A stretch of 64,000 nucleotides of DNA from Nitrosomonas sp. (GTDB lineage: Bacteria; Pseudomonadota; Gammaproteobacteria; Burkholderiales; Nitrosomonadaceae). Shown one piece after another: positions 56,179 through 64,000 of this stretch; positions within the stretch are counted from its first letter, which is position 1, and each line of letters begins with the position of its first letter. The notes beneath the pieces are model-generated. The model was not told where the DNA came from, did not search any database, and was given only the letters and a program-made list of their open reading frames with translations. The position numbers and the translations under genes are program-made. Location: NCBI GenBank assembly GCA_016708955.1, contig JADJES010000025.1:1-64000 (forward strand), given 5' to 3'.

Positions 56179-57223
56179 CGAGACATGATACGGGTGCTTC
56201 TGACGCTGACGGGAAATCTGTTGGAGACAAGAAGTAATTTCTATGAGGGCATTTTATTCATTTTTACCCAATGCTTTCACGGCATCCAATCGGGCCGCTT
56301 GGCCGGCGGGCAGCAAACTCGCCAGAATACCGGTGATCAGTGCGACAAGGATACCGGCAATCGAGGCCCAAGCGGGTGCCCAGGCGGGAAGTTGCGGATA
56401 GGCCAAACGCAACATCAGGCTGCCAAACTGTCCCAGTAAGAATCCCAAAATAGCGCCAGCCAACGACAACCAAACTGCTTCAGCAAAAAACAAGCGGCGG
56501 ATGTCGGCGGATGTGGCGCCGATGGCTTTCAACAGGCCGATTTCCGCTGTGCGCTGGTTGACCGAAACCAGCATCACATTCATCACTAAAATACCGGCAA
56601 CAATCAGGCTGATCGCGGCAATACCGGCGACGGCCAGAGTCAATGCCTGTAAAACCCGGTCAAAGGTGGCGAGGATGGCGTCTTGTGTAATGACCGTCGT
56701 GTCATCCTCACCGTCATGGCTTTGCCGCATGGTTGCCAAAATGGCTTGTTTGGCGGACTCAATTTCACTGTGGCTTTTGGCTTCGATCAAAATACGGAAT
56801 AACGAGGTGGTATTGAACAGCGCTAGGCATAGTCGATTGGAATGATGACGATTTCATCGGTATTGAAACCCATCGACTCGCCTTGCGAAGCCAGAACGCC
56901 AGAGACCAAAAACCGATTGTCGCCTAACCGGACACGTTGCCCGATAGCCTGGCTGCGGGGAAAAAATTCATTGGCTATTTTTGCACCTAAAACAATTTGA
57001 GCACTGCGCTCGGTGCCATGCGCCAAGAAACTTCCTTGTGCCAGTTTCATATGACGGATCGGTATTAAATTGGCCGTGCTACCTAAAACCGTGACTTCAC
57101 GCAACCGATTGGCAGCAGATAGTTCCGCGGCACCGACATTGAGCGGGGCATAACGCCGGACTTGCGGCAACCGGCCCAGCAATTGCGCATCTTTTAAGGT
57201 TAAATCGCGTGGTGTCTGACCTA

Positions 57224-58827
57224 ACTGGAGTTTCACGCTTTTTTTATGAGCCGATGATTCAATTGTCTGGAATTTTGGATTATCGGGATTTTTTCTTGAG
57301 TGACAAAATAGTACTTTGATATCGACCCTGTTGACGGTAGGGAAAAAATCGAAATATATCCTTTAAATACAGTAAGATATGATTGCGGCGACGCACGGTT
57401 TTGTTATAATTTCATCTGTTAAGTAACTGAAACCAATAATAAAAAGGCATCGCCGCATGTTCATTCTACGCAATATCCTCTTCCCCTCCAGCAGGGAATT
57501 TAACCACCGTTGCAAAGGCGATGAACGAGGTGTCTGGTTTGTTTATACGCTCCTGGCTGTTATCACTCATTTCACTTCTTCACGCAGCGCCAACCTATTG
57601 CGATGCTTGCAGGTATTGTTCGGGCTGTCGCTTAGTCAGCGCCGATTTTACATCTTCATGGCCTCATCAAAATTGCCTTGGTCACGCCTCTGGACGACGC
57701 TGTGGTCTCTGATACCCAGCCCGACGACAAAAGGACGGCTATTGCTGGCCTTGGATGACACCATCAATCCCAAGACTGGCAAAAGATTTTCGGCTGCGCG
57801 TCTTTCTTTGATCATGCTGCCAAGACCAATCAATCGAAATACCCCTGGTCACAAAATGTTGTGTCCATCGGTTTATTAAAAATTGTCAAAAGGCCGCTGG
57901 GCTTGCTTACCGCTGGCGTTTCGTTTCTATCACATGGAAAAAACGATAGCGACCAAGAAGGTTAGGGTTGAGGCAAGATACCATCGTTTCCAAACCAAAT
58001 TTGAGCAGGCCATCGAAATGCTGCTGGAAATTTCTGCCGCTTTTCCTGGCACCCCATTGCTGATCGTTACCGATAGCTGGTTTGGAAACGACGGCTTGCT
58101 TAAACCGATGCGCAAAACCGTTGGACAGCACTGTCATATGCTTTCCAGATTGCGCATCAATACCACTTTGTTTGCGTTACCACCCGAACACCAAAAAACA
58201 TCAGCTCGGCCGATCCAGAAAGTATGGCGACAAGATGGGCAATGCCACAACGCTGGCCAATAAATTCCATGAACGCGCTACCACTTATTCGGTTAACCTC
58301 TACGGCAAACAACGCGATGTTCTGGCCTTGACAACATCATGATGTCGAAAACACTCAAATGTGCCGTGCGCGTTGTTTGGATCTATCGAAGATCACAATG
58401 GGTCGCACCTTACCACCGATCTCGATCTCACCGTCGAGCAGATTATCGAATACTACGGCGCACGCTGGAAAATCGAAGCCGCTTTCAAAGAGATCAAGCA
58501 GGAAATCGGTAGCTCAAAAAGCCAAACTCGAAACTACCATGCCGTTACCAATCATCTCAACTTCTGCATGATGGCCGCCACCGTAACCTGGATTTATGCC
58601 GATCACCTTGATAAAACACCGCAGCGTTGTTACGCTGTTAACAGTCGAAGTCACTTTGCCTTTTCCGATGTCAGAAAACTGATTACTCAGGCTGCGCTCA
58701 ATAAGGATTTTGTTAGCTTTTGCCCTAAACCAGATAAACCCATTCTTAATTCTTTTATCGATGCATTATTGCGTATGGTTGCTTAAGCGAAAATGTAAAG
58801 TTTAGTGCAAAACGGTGAAACTTCAGT
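57224..58827. mobile_element. IS4-family insertion sequence inside the permease gene
   Basis: 1604 bases with terminal repeats ACTGGAGTTTCAC (left) and GTGAAACTTCAGT (right), which are complementary with one mismatch. The 6-bp target GACCTA is duplicated at 57218-57223 and 58828-58833. The transposase inside is different from that of the 17-22 kb IS4 pair and is itself frameshifted. Confidence 0.88.
57457..58786 (+). pseudogene. IS4-family transposase, multiply frameshifted
   Basis: Pieces in several frames make one transposase of about 440 residues: NILFPSSREFNHRCKGDERG at the start, LLLALDDTINPKTG (first aspartate), LLIVTDSWFGNDGLLKPM (second), and YYGARWKIEAAFKEIKQEIG with the IS4 Y-(2)-R-(3)-E-(6)-K signature. 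Frame changes fall near 57800, 57875, 58185 and 58330. The element is therefore non-autonomous. Confidence 0.85.
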
Positions 58828-59054
58828 GACCTAATACAGCGCCCAAAAATGATCCGGAAGTTTCTGCGCGCCCGGGAAGTACTACGAGCAAATTGGTGCC
58901 GATGGAAGAGAATTGGTTGATCACATAGTTTCTGGCGCCGTCGCCCAGAGCCGTCAACACAACCACCGCAGCCACACCCAGCGCCATTGCCAATACGATC
59001 AGCAGTGAGCGGACGCGATAGCTCACCACGGTTTTAAATGAAGTTTGCAGCGTA

Positions 59055-59738
59055 TCAGTGAGCGTCATCGGTTTGATCCGTCAATATCTTCCCGTCGCGC
59101 ATGCCGATTTGGCGATGCGCGCGCGAACCCAATTCACGATCGTGCGTGACGACAATCAGCGTGGTGCCCGTGTGATGCAGGTTTTCCAGCAGCAGCATGA
59201 CTTCAGCACCGATCTGGTGATCCAGATTGCCGGTGGGTTCATCGGCCAGAATAACGCTGGGATGCATGATCGTTGCACGCGCAATCGCCACACGCTGGCG
59301 CTGCCCGCCGGAAAGTTCGGCTGGGCGGTGATGCGCGCGCGGCGACAGATCAAATGCCTGCAAGGCATCATTGACAAGGTTTTGGCGTTGCGCAGAAGGC
59401 ATGCCGCTTAGAATCAAAGGTAATTCGATATTTTCTGCAGCGGTAAGCCGTGGCACCAGATGGAACGATTGAAAAACAAAACCGATTTTTTCCCGGCGGA
59501 TTTGCGCTTGTTCCGTTTCCGACAAATCGGTAATCAACCGGTCATCCAGTTCATAGCTGCCGCTGTCGGGTTTATCCAGCAAGCCGACAATATTCAGCAA
59601 TGTGGATTTCCCGGAGCCGGAAGGTCCCATAATTGAAACATATTCCCCTGAAGCGATATGCAGATTGATATTATTGAGTGCATAAACCGCCTGGTCACCC
59701 ATGTGAAATGTGCGCGTAATGGCGGTCAGGCGAATCAT
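59055..59738 (-). CDS. MacB/LolD-type ABC transporter ATPase
   Basis: A 227-residue ATPase of the MacB/LolD class. Walker [10 protein letters not shown] lies near residue 38, the signature [14 protein letters not shown] near 140, and Walker [13 protein letters not shown] follows; [13 protein letters not shown] is the H-loop. Its start overlaps the adaptor gene by 4 bases and its end overlaps the permease gene by 14, so it is the middle gene of an adaptor-ATPase-permease exporter operon. It is the only intact gene of the three. Confidence 0.93.
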   Translation of the reverse strand: MIRLTAITRTFHMGDQAVYALNNINLHIASGEYVSIMGPSGSGKSTLLNIVGLLDKPDSGSYELDDRLITDLSETEQAQIRREKIGFVFQSFHLVPRLTAAENIELPLILSGMPSAQRQNLVNDALQAFDLSPRAHHRPAELSGGQRQRVAIARATIMHPSVILADEPTGNLDHQIGAEVMLLLENLHHTGTTLIVVTHDRELGSRAHRQIGMRDGKILTDQTDDAH

Positions 59739-60885
59739 TGAGACTTAGGTTGCACGGCAACACCGGCTTTGATGTTGTCCTGATCAAATGAAATCAGTAT
59801 CTGATCGCCTGCTTTTAAACCACCACGGATTTCGGTGAAACTCCAGTTGCTCAATCCGGTTTCCAGTTGCTGCTCGACTAAGCGGTTATTGGCATCAATC
59901 ATCCAGACTTTATTGTTTTGCCGGATGGCTTGTGTCGGAATGCGCAGGACATTGTCTTTGCGCTCAAGAACAACCTCGACATCGGCGCTGTAGCCCACCA
60001 GCAAGGTATCTGTTGGAATCTGCAGAAAATCCACTTCGATATCCACGGTTCGAGCTTGTTTTTCAATTTCAGTCACATACGGTGCGATACGCCGGATTGT
60101 TCCAGGGAAAATTTTATCCGGCATCGCATCCAACGTGATGCGTGCTTCTTGCCCTATTTTAATTTTAACTTTGCATCGACTTCATCCATCGGCGCAGTGA
60201 CGTATAAACAACTGTCGTCGATCAGATCAATCGTCGGTGGCGTCGGGATACCGGGGGGTGAGGGTGTGGTAAATTCACCCAATTCACCGCTGATATGGGC
60301 AATCACACCCGAGAAGGGCGCGGTAATGACGGTTCGATCCACTCCCGCCTGAGCGACCCGAATTTGTGCCTCAGCGCGCTTAATATCGGAGATGGTTGCA
60401 TCACAACTGGCCTGCCGGGAACGTGCATTGGCATCGGCATCCTCGGCGCGCTGTGAGCTGACAAAACCCTGTTCAACCAATTGTTGCGTGCGGATCGATT
60501 CACGCCGGGCATTTTCTGCCAGAATACAAGTTTCGCGGCGGCGTTCCTGCGCCATCGTGAGTTGCCGCTGCGCCAGTTCACGCTGTGCCTGAAGATCCTG
60601 ACTCCAAAGCTCCAATAAAATCTGGCCTTTTTGCACGTGATCGCCTTCTTTGATCCAAATTTTGGCGATTTGCCCGCCGGTAATGGGTGCGAGGTTGGAT
60701 CGCTGGCAGGACTTAATCGTGCCTGCACGCGTGTTGACAATGCTTGATTCGACATTGCCGGTTGCGATAGTGGCCAATTCCACTTCCAGCGGTTTGGGCC
60801 GGGTGAAATACCAACTGGCAAGCGCGATTGCGGTCACTGCAATGGCAAGGCTGAATAATCGTAGCGGTTTTTTGATCGGCGGCAT
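59735..60885 (-). pseudogene. MacA/HlyD-type membrane fusion protein, frameshifted
   Basis: A periplasmic adaptor that would link the inner-membrane exporter to an outer-membrane channel. The N-terminal anchor (LFSLAIAVTAIALASWYF), the lipoyl halves (TGGQIAKIWIKEGDHVQKGQ and TAPFSGVIAHISG) and the coiled-coil between them are intact. Near 60150 the frame ends at AKLKLK; adding one A in the preceding A/T tract restores AKLKIKIGQEARITLDAMPD and runs to the stop at 59735. About 383 residues when restored. Confidence 0.85.
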
Positions 60886-61014
60886 TATCAGGTATGCGAA
60901 GTCAGTGTGAAATAGGGTGGCATTGGGTTGTATTTCGTTCTAAAACTGCGTATTTTACGTTCATTTAAAGCTGCTTGATGGCAACTCACAAAAACCTCGA
61001 AATAGACTATCCGT

Positions 61015-62649
61015 ATGATTGATATTTGGCGCAAAAAATTCATCTTATCCGATTCCGATCGGCCCGTAAGTATGGAAGATATCCGTCCAACCGAGACGGA
61101 TTACGAAGCACTAGACCCGAAAACGTTTGAAGCGATAGAAGCTGAAGCGCTGTTTCGCACGATTGATCAAACGAAAACCGAGATCGGCCGCTTGGCGTTG
61201 TACCGGTCTATTGCCCGTCCTGCCCAGGATGCGCAGGTATTACAACAGAAACAGATTGCGTTGCGTGAAATAGAATCGAACCCGGCGCTCTATAACGCGC
61301 TGACTCATTATGCCGGCAAAATTACATCCGGAGAGAAATCGCTGAAACATCTTCTGTATGGCGAATTTTCAGGCGGCTTGGCGACCGATGCGCCGAGTTC
61401 ACGCTCGGACAAGCTGGAATTTGGCGGCTACGGCTACCGGCAATATCAGGACGGTACCCAATTTGCAGTCGATCTGGTCGAGAAAGCCGAGGCGCTGCCA
61501 CGCCCGCAATCCGCTTATTTACGTACATTACTGGATGCGATCCATGATTTTGGCCAATCGCGTACGTTCGCGCTGATGCAAGGCCCGGTTTATTCGCTAG
61601 GCGGCAAATTCAAATCAAAAAAAGAAAAAACCAGTTTTGACCTGTACTCACGCTTCCACCCTTCGTTGTTTAAGTTCATGCCGATGCTGCTTTCCCTTGC
61701 CGCCGGATATGGTCTTTTGTTTTTTATGGAAATTTTGATGCCTGCATTGGGCACCTCGTATCTCTTTTACGGTATCTTGGCGCTCACTTTGCCGGTGTTT
61801 CCGATTGTTCTGCTGGCGATTGGTGTATCCGACCGCGATTCGATCATATATCCGTTGCGCAAACAATTCCGCGAAAGCCCGGAATTAGCCAAGGCGATCG
61901 AAGCATTGGGATTGCTTGATGAGCTGTTGTCTTTTGTCCGCTATGGGCAAGCGTGTACCGGAGACAAAGTTTTGCCGGAAATTCTCGATGACAAGCAGCA
62001 CCGGCTGACCGTCAGTCAAGCGAGGAATCCGCTGCTGATTAAGAACATGCCGGATTACGTGCCGAACGATATTCACCTGGATCTGGCAGGCCGCGTACTG
62101 ATCATCACCGGCCCGAATAGCGGCGGTAAAACGGCGTATTGCAAGACCATCGCGCAAATCCAATTACTCGGTCAAATCGGCTGCTACATTCCCGCCACGC
62201 AAGGTCAATTGGTTCCGGCCGAGCATATTTATTACCAAGTCCCCGACCCCGGCCAGCTCAGCGCCGCGATGGGACGCTTCGGCCATGAACTCCAGCGCAC
62301 GCGCGAAATATTCTTCAATGCCACACCACGCAGCCTAGTGGTGCTGGATGAATTATCCGAAGGCACGACTTTCGAAGAAAAAATGACGATTTCGGAATAT
62401 ATCCTGAAGGGATTCCATAAGCTCGGCGCGAGTACTTTGCTGGTCACGCATAACCACGAACTGTGCGAGCTGCTGCAAAAAGACGGCATTGGCCGGTATC
62501 TGCAAGTCGAATTCATGTCGCAAGGCCCGACGCACCGCTTGATTGCAGGCATCTCCAAAGTCAGTCATGCGGATCGTGTCGCTAGCGCGATTGGGTTTAG
62601 CCGGAAGGATGTTGAGGATCATTTGGAGCGGCAGAGTGAAACGCATTAG
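61015..62649 (+). CDS. MutS-related ATPase with membrane segments
   Basis: A 544-residue protein of the MutS superfamily lacking the mismatch-recognition and connector domains. The ATPase has GPNSGGKT (Walker A, residues 366-373), LVVLDELSEGTT (Walker B) and LLVTHNHELCELL. Between the lever-like helices and the ATPase, residues about 219-276 form two or three hydrophobic segments (FMPMLLSLAAGYGLLFFM; YLFYGILALTLPVFPIVLLA), suggesting an inner-membrane protein. Similar proteins are widespread and uncharacterised; a role in mismatch repair is unlikely. Divergent from the exporter operon. Confidence 0.82.
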   Translation: MIDIWRKKFILSDSDRPVSMEDIRPTETDYEALDPKTFEAIEAEALFRTIDQTKTEIGRLALYRSIARPAQDAQVLQQKQIALREIESNPALYNALTHYAGKITSGEKSLKHLLYGEFSGGLATDAPSSRSDKLEFGGYGYRQYQDGTQFAVDLVEKAEALPRPQSAYLRTLLDAIHDFGQSRTFALMQGPVYSLGGKFKSKKEKTSFDLYSRFHPSLFKFMPMLLSLAAGYGLLFFMEILMPALGTSYLFYGILALTLPVFPIVLLAIGVSDRDSIIYPLRKQFRESPELAKAIEALGLLDELLSFVRYGQACTGDKVLPEILDDKQHRLTVSQARNPLLIKNMPDYVPNDIHLDLAGRVLIITGPNSGGKTAYCKTIAQIQLLGQIGCYIPATQGQLVPAEHIYYQVPDPGQLSAAMGRFGHELQRTREIFFNATPRSLVVLDELSEGTTFEEKMTISEYILKGFHKLGASTLLVTHNHELCELLQKDGIGRYLQVEFMSQGPTHRLIAGISKVSHADRVASAIGFSRKDVEDHLERQSETH

Positions 62650-62853
62650 GAACAAAGACAGAATTAAGAATCCAATTTTTACGGTGTGATAATTAATCTC
62701 CTTAGAATCGATTCTCTGCTAGTTACAGCAGGTGTCTTTTTAGCGAGCTAATAAATGACACTTAAAATTTGGATGGAAAAATGTTCCTTCGAAATGGGAT
62801 TATTGTTGAAAAAATCTTTTGCACTCTTGTTAGGATTTATCTTGAATAAAGCA

Positions 62854-63642
62854 ATGAAGAAAGTAATCGCAGCAATTATATTTATGTTCACAGCAACGTC
62901 ATTTGCAACGAGTTTTGATTGCTCAAAGGCTTCTACGTCAATCGAAAAGGCTATTTGCTTGCACCCAGAACTATCCCTTCTTGATGAGCAACTTGCATCA
63001 GTCTATCGCTTAGCAGTTACCGCAGCGATTGATCAAGGCCAACTTAGACATGAACAACGTACATGGATAACTCAAGTACGCAACAAGTGTGAGGATGCAA
63101 ACTGCCTCGCAGGCGCATATCAGAACCGCATCAATGATTTGACTAACAATGGATCTAGACAACTCTTGCCAAGTACTGAACAGAAGACATCAATCTCAAC
63201 CGAGAATTCGCGACAGATATCTTTGATGGTTGATAAAGAAATTTCCGAAAAATTGAAACCAAATGAAAAGAATGGTGAGGAGGAAGATGTGCGGATAGAT
63301 AAAATCAATCAAGAGGAAAAGGGGGGACAAGAAGCAAAAGAAACACAGAAAGATGAGTCAATTAAATCAACAGTATATTTAGTATTAATAGTACTTGGTA
63401 GTGCCTTGTTTTGGCATAAATTTATACGTCGGCGTTGTCCAAATTGCAAGACTGCAAGCCCTGAATTAATAAACAAACAAGATCTCGAGTCGTGGCTTGG
63501 CACCAAGGAAGTTTCTGAAGATTTGGGAAACGGAAAAATAAGAAAAAAGGTTCTAAACACTACTTTCGCTAAAGTACAGCGTACATATGAATGCATGGCT
63601 TGTGGCAAAAAATGGAATGAAGTTAATAAAGAAGAAAAGTAA
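62854..63642 (+). CDS. LprI N-terminal domain protein with C-terminal zinc ribbon
   Basis: A 262-residue protein. After a signal peptide (KVIAAIIFMFTATSFA) comes an LprI-N/DUF1311 domain (FDCSKASTSIEKAIC, LDEQLASVYRLAV, EQRTWITQVRNKC), a family of periplasmic proteins some of which inhibit lysozyme. An acidic linker and a membrane helix (TVYLVLIVLGSALFW) follow, then a cytoplasmic-side zinc ribbon with CPNC and CMAC pairs. The ATG at 62854 fits the signal peptide; an in-frame start at 62755 adds a second hydrophobic stretch. Function unknown. Confidence 0.72.
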   Translation: MKKVIAAIIFMFTATSFATSFDCSKASTSIEKAICLHPELSLLDEQLASVYRLAVTAAIDQGQLRHEQRTWITQVRNKCEDANCLAGAYQNRINDLTNNGSRQLLPSTEQKTSISTENSRQISLMVDKEISEKLKPNEKNGEEEDVRIDKINQEEKGGQEAKETQKDESIKSTVYLVLIVLGSALFWHKFIRRRCPNCKTASPELINKQDLESWLGTKEVSEDLGNGKIRKKVLNTTFAKVQRTYECMACGKKWNEVNKEEK

Positions 63643-63659
63643 TAAGAACATACAATGCA

Positions 63660-63688
63660 GTAGGGCGCAATCAATATTGCGCATCGAA
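63660..63688. repeat. REP-like hairpin repeat, copy B
   Basis: GCGCAAT CAAT ATTGCGC forms a 7-bp hairpin preceded by GTAGG. The complement of copy A at 33224 reads GTAGGGCGCAATC then ATATTGCGC, almost the same. Both copies lie near toxin-like genes. Confidence 0.65.
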
Positions 63689-63816
63689 GTATACCGTAAT
63701 GCTTATAGTGAATTTTCATAATATATATCGGAGTATATCCTTGCGGTAGCTTGCTGCAGAGTGATGGGGCATCAAATTATCCGTAATCACTTATCCATCG
63801 GATTATTCTAATCCCC

Positions 63817-64000
63817 ATGATAACGATTGCCGAAGTACCGGAATATATCCGCCAAGCGGAAAAAATATTGACTGAGGCGGAACGACAGGATGTATTGAAT
63901 TACTTGGTCGTTCTCATCCCAAAGCGGGGGATCTGATCGAAGGCACAGGTGGTATTCGCAAGTTGAGATGGGGCAGGAGCGGACGCGGCAAGCGTGTCGG
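63817..64000 (+). pseudogene. RelE/HigB-like toxin, frameshifted and cut by window end
   Basis: From the ATG at 63817 the frame reads MITIAEVPEYIRQAEKIL, then AERQDVLNYL. After TACTTGG one G appears missing; with it, the next frame reads GRSHPKAGDLIEGTGGIRK and LRWGRSGRGKRVG to the window end, matching RelE/HigB toxins of the type that follow such N-termini. The rest and any antitoxin gene lie beyond the window. As sequenced the frame stops at about 63935. Confidence 0.7.

Larger units (their letters stand above)
56254..59068 (-). pseudogene. MacB-type ABC permease gene split by an IS4 element and a frameshift
   Basis: The N-terminal part (58834-59068) reads [20 protein letters not shown] and ends at GAVLG where the IS begins. 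Removing the IS and one TAGGTC copy restores GAVLGQTPRDLTLKDAQL across the junction. The periplasmic domain continues to 56823, where a one-base loss after IPIDYA breaks the frame; the rest (ALFNTTSLFRILIEAK, then three FtsX helices to the stop at 56254) is intact. The start overlaps the ATPase gene by 14 bases, placing it in an adaptor-ATPase-permease operon. As sequenced it is dead twice over. Confidence 0.88.

Noticed and set aside
1..64000. CRISPR array, prophage or plasmid backbone
   Set aside because: No regularly spaced repeats, cas genes, integrase, capsid or replication genes were seen.

Overview
The window looks like a chromosomal segment of an ammonia-oxidising betaproteobacterium, most like Nitrosomonas/Nitrosomonadaceae (an inference). 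The evidence is a complete norCBQD nitric oxide reductase cluster, four genes with PEP-CTERM sorting tails, a lysC gene followed by tRNA-Ser(GCU), a two-haem peroxidase, outer-membrane porin genes, and a dense load of insertion sequences and short inverted-repeat elements. No phage genes, plasmid functions or CRISPR array were seen.

Layout. 0-1.8 kb is decayed sequence with coding fragments. 1.8-11 kb is mostly housekeeping: a broken alpha/beta hydrolase-OsmC fusion, hslR, a class II aldolase, lysC, tRNA-Ser, srkA, a DUF1415 gene, arfB, a SagB-like oxidoreductase, a YbhB-like gene and an lpxK-like gene. 11.1-12.4 kb is a decayed ISL3 element with both ends and a target duplication. 12.5-25.8 kb carries a hydrolase, three PEP-CTERM genes, the peroxidase, two near-identical IS4 copies and a broken porin gene. 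26-31 kb holds a broken radical SAM gene, queD, tatD, an ankyrin gene, an SDR gene and alanine dehydrogenase. 31-33 kb has an HDOD gene and a higBA locus whose toxin gene is frameshifted. 33-41.4 kb has yicC, a phosphoesterase-like gene, prfC and a Yej-type peptide ABC transporter pair. 41.9-44.7 kb has a broken PEP-CTERM gene, a HIRAN-like gene, a glutathione peroxidase and a porin remnant. 44.9-49.7 kb is norCBQD. 49.8-60.9 kb contains parts of a MacB-type exporter, one permease gene of which is split by an IS4 element, around a block of secreted and unknown genes. 61-64 kb has a membrane MutS-like ATPase, an LprI-N protein and a RelE-like toxin fragment cut by the window edge.

Functional links. 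norC/norB encode the membrane NO reductase and norQ/norD its maturation factors. The peroxidases and the porins point to envelope and redox functions. The ABC ATPase, adaptor and permease genes at 56-61 kb overlap like one exporter operon, now inactivated as sequenced.

Two cross-cutting patterns matter. First, about ten genes are broken by what looks like one-base loss, often in a short homopolymer; either this genome is decaying or the assembly has residual indel errors, so each pseudogene call is conditional. Second, at least four families of short repeats recur in gaps, and two copies of one family supply the stop codons of neighbouring genes. The most novel-looking locus is the 51.4-54.4 kb pair: a secreted protein resembling an M35 metallopeptidase whose HExxH site appears replaced by AAAAK, followed by a membrane-anchored protein resembling a periplasmic ligand-binding receptor.
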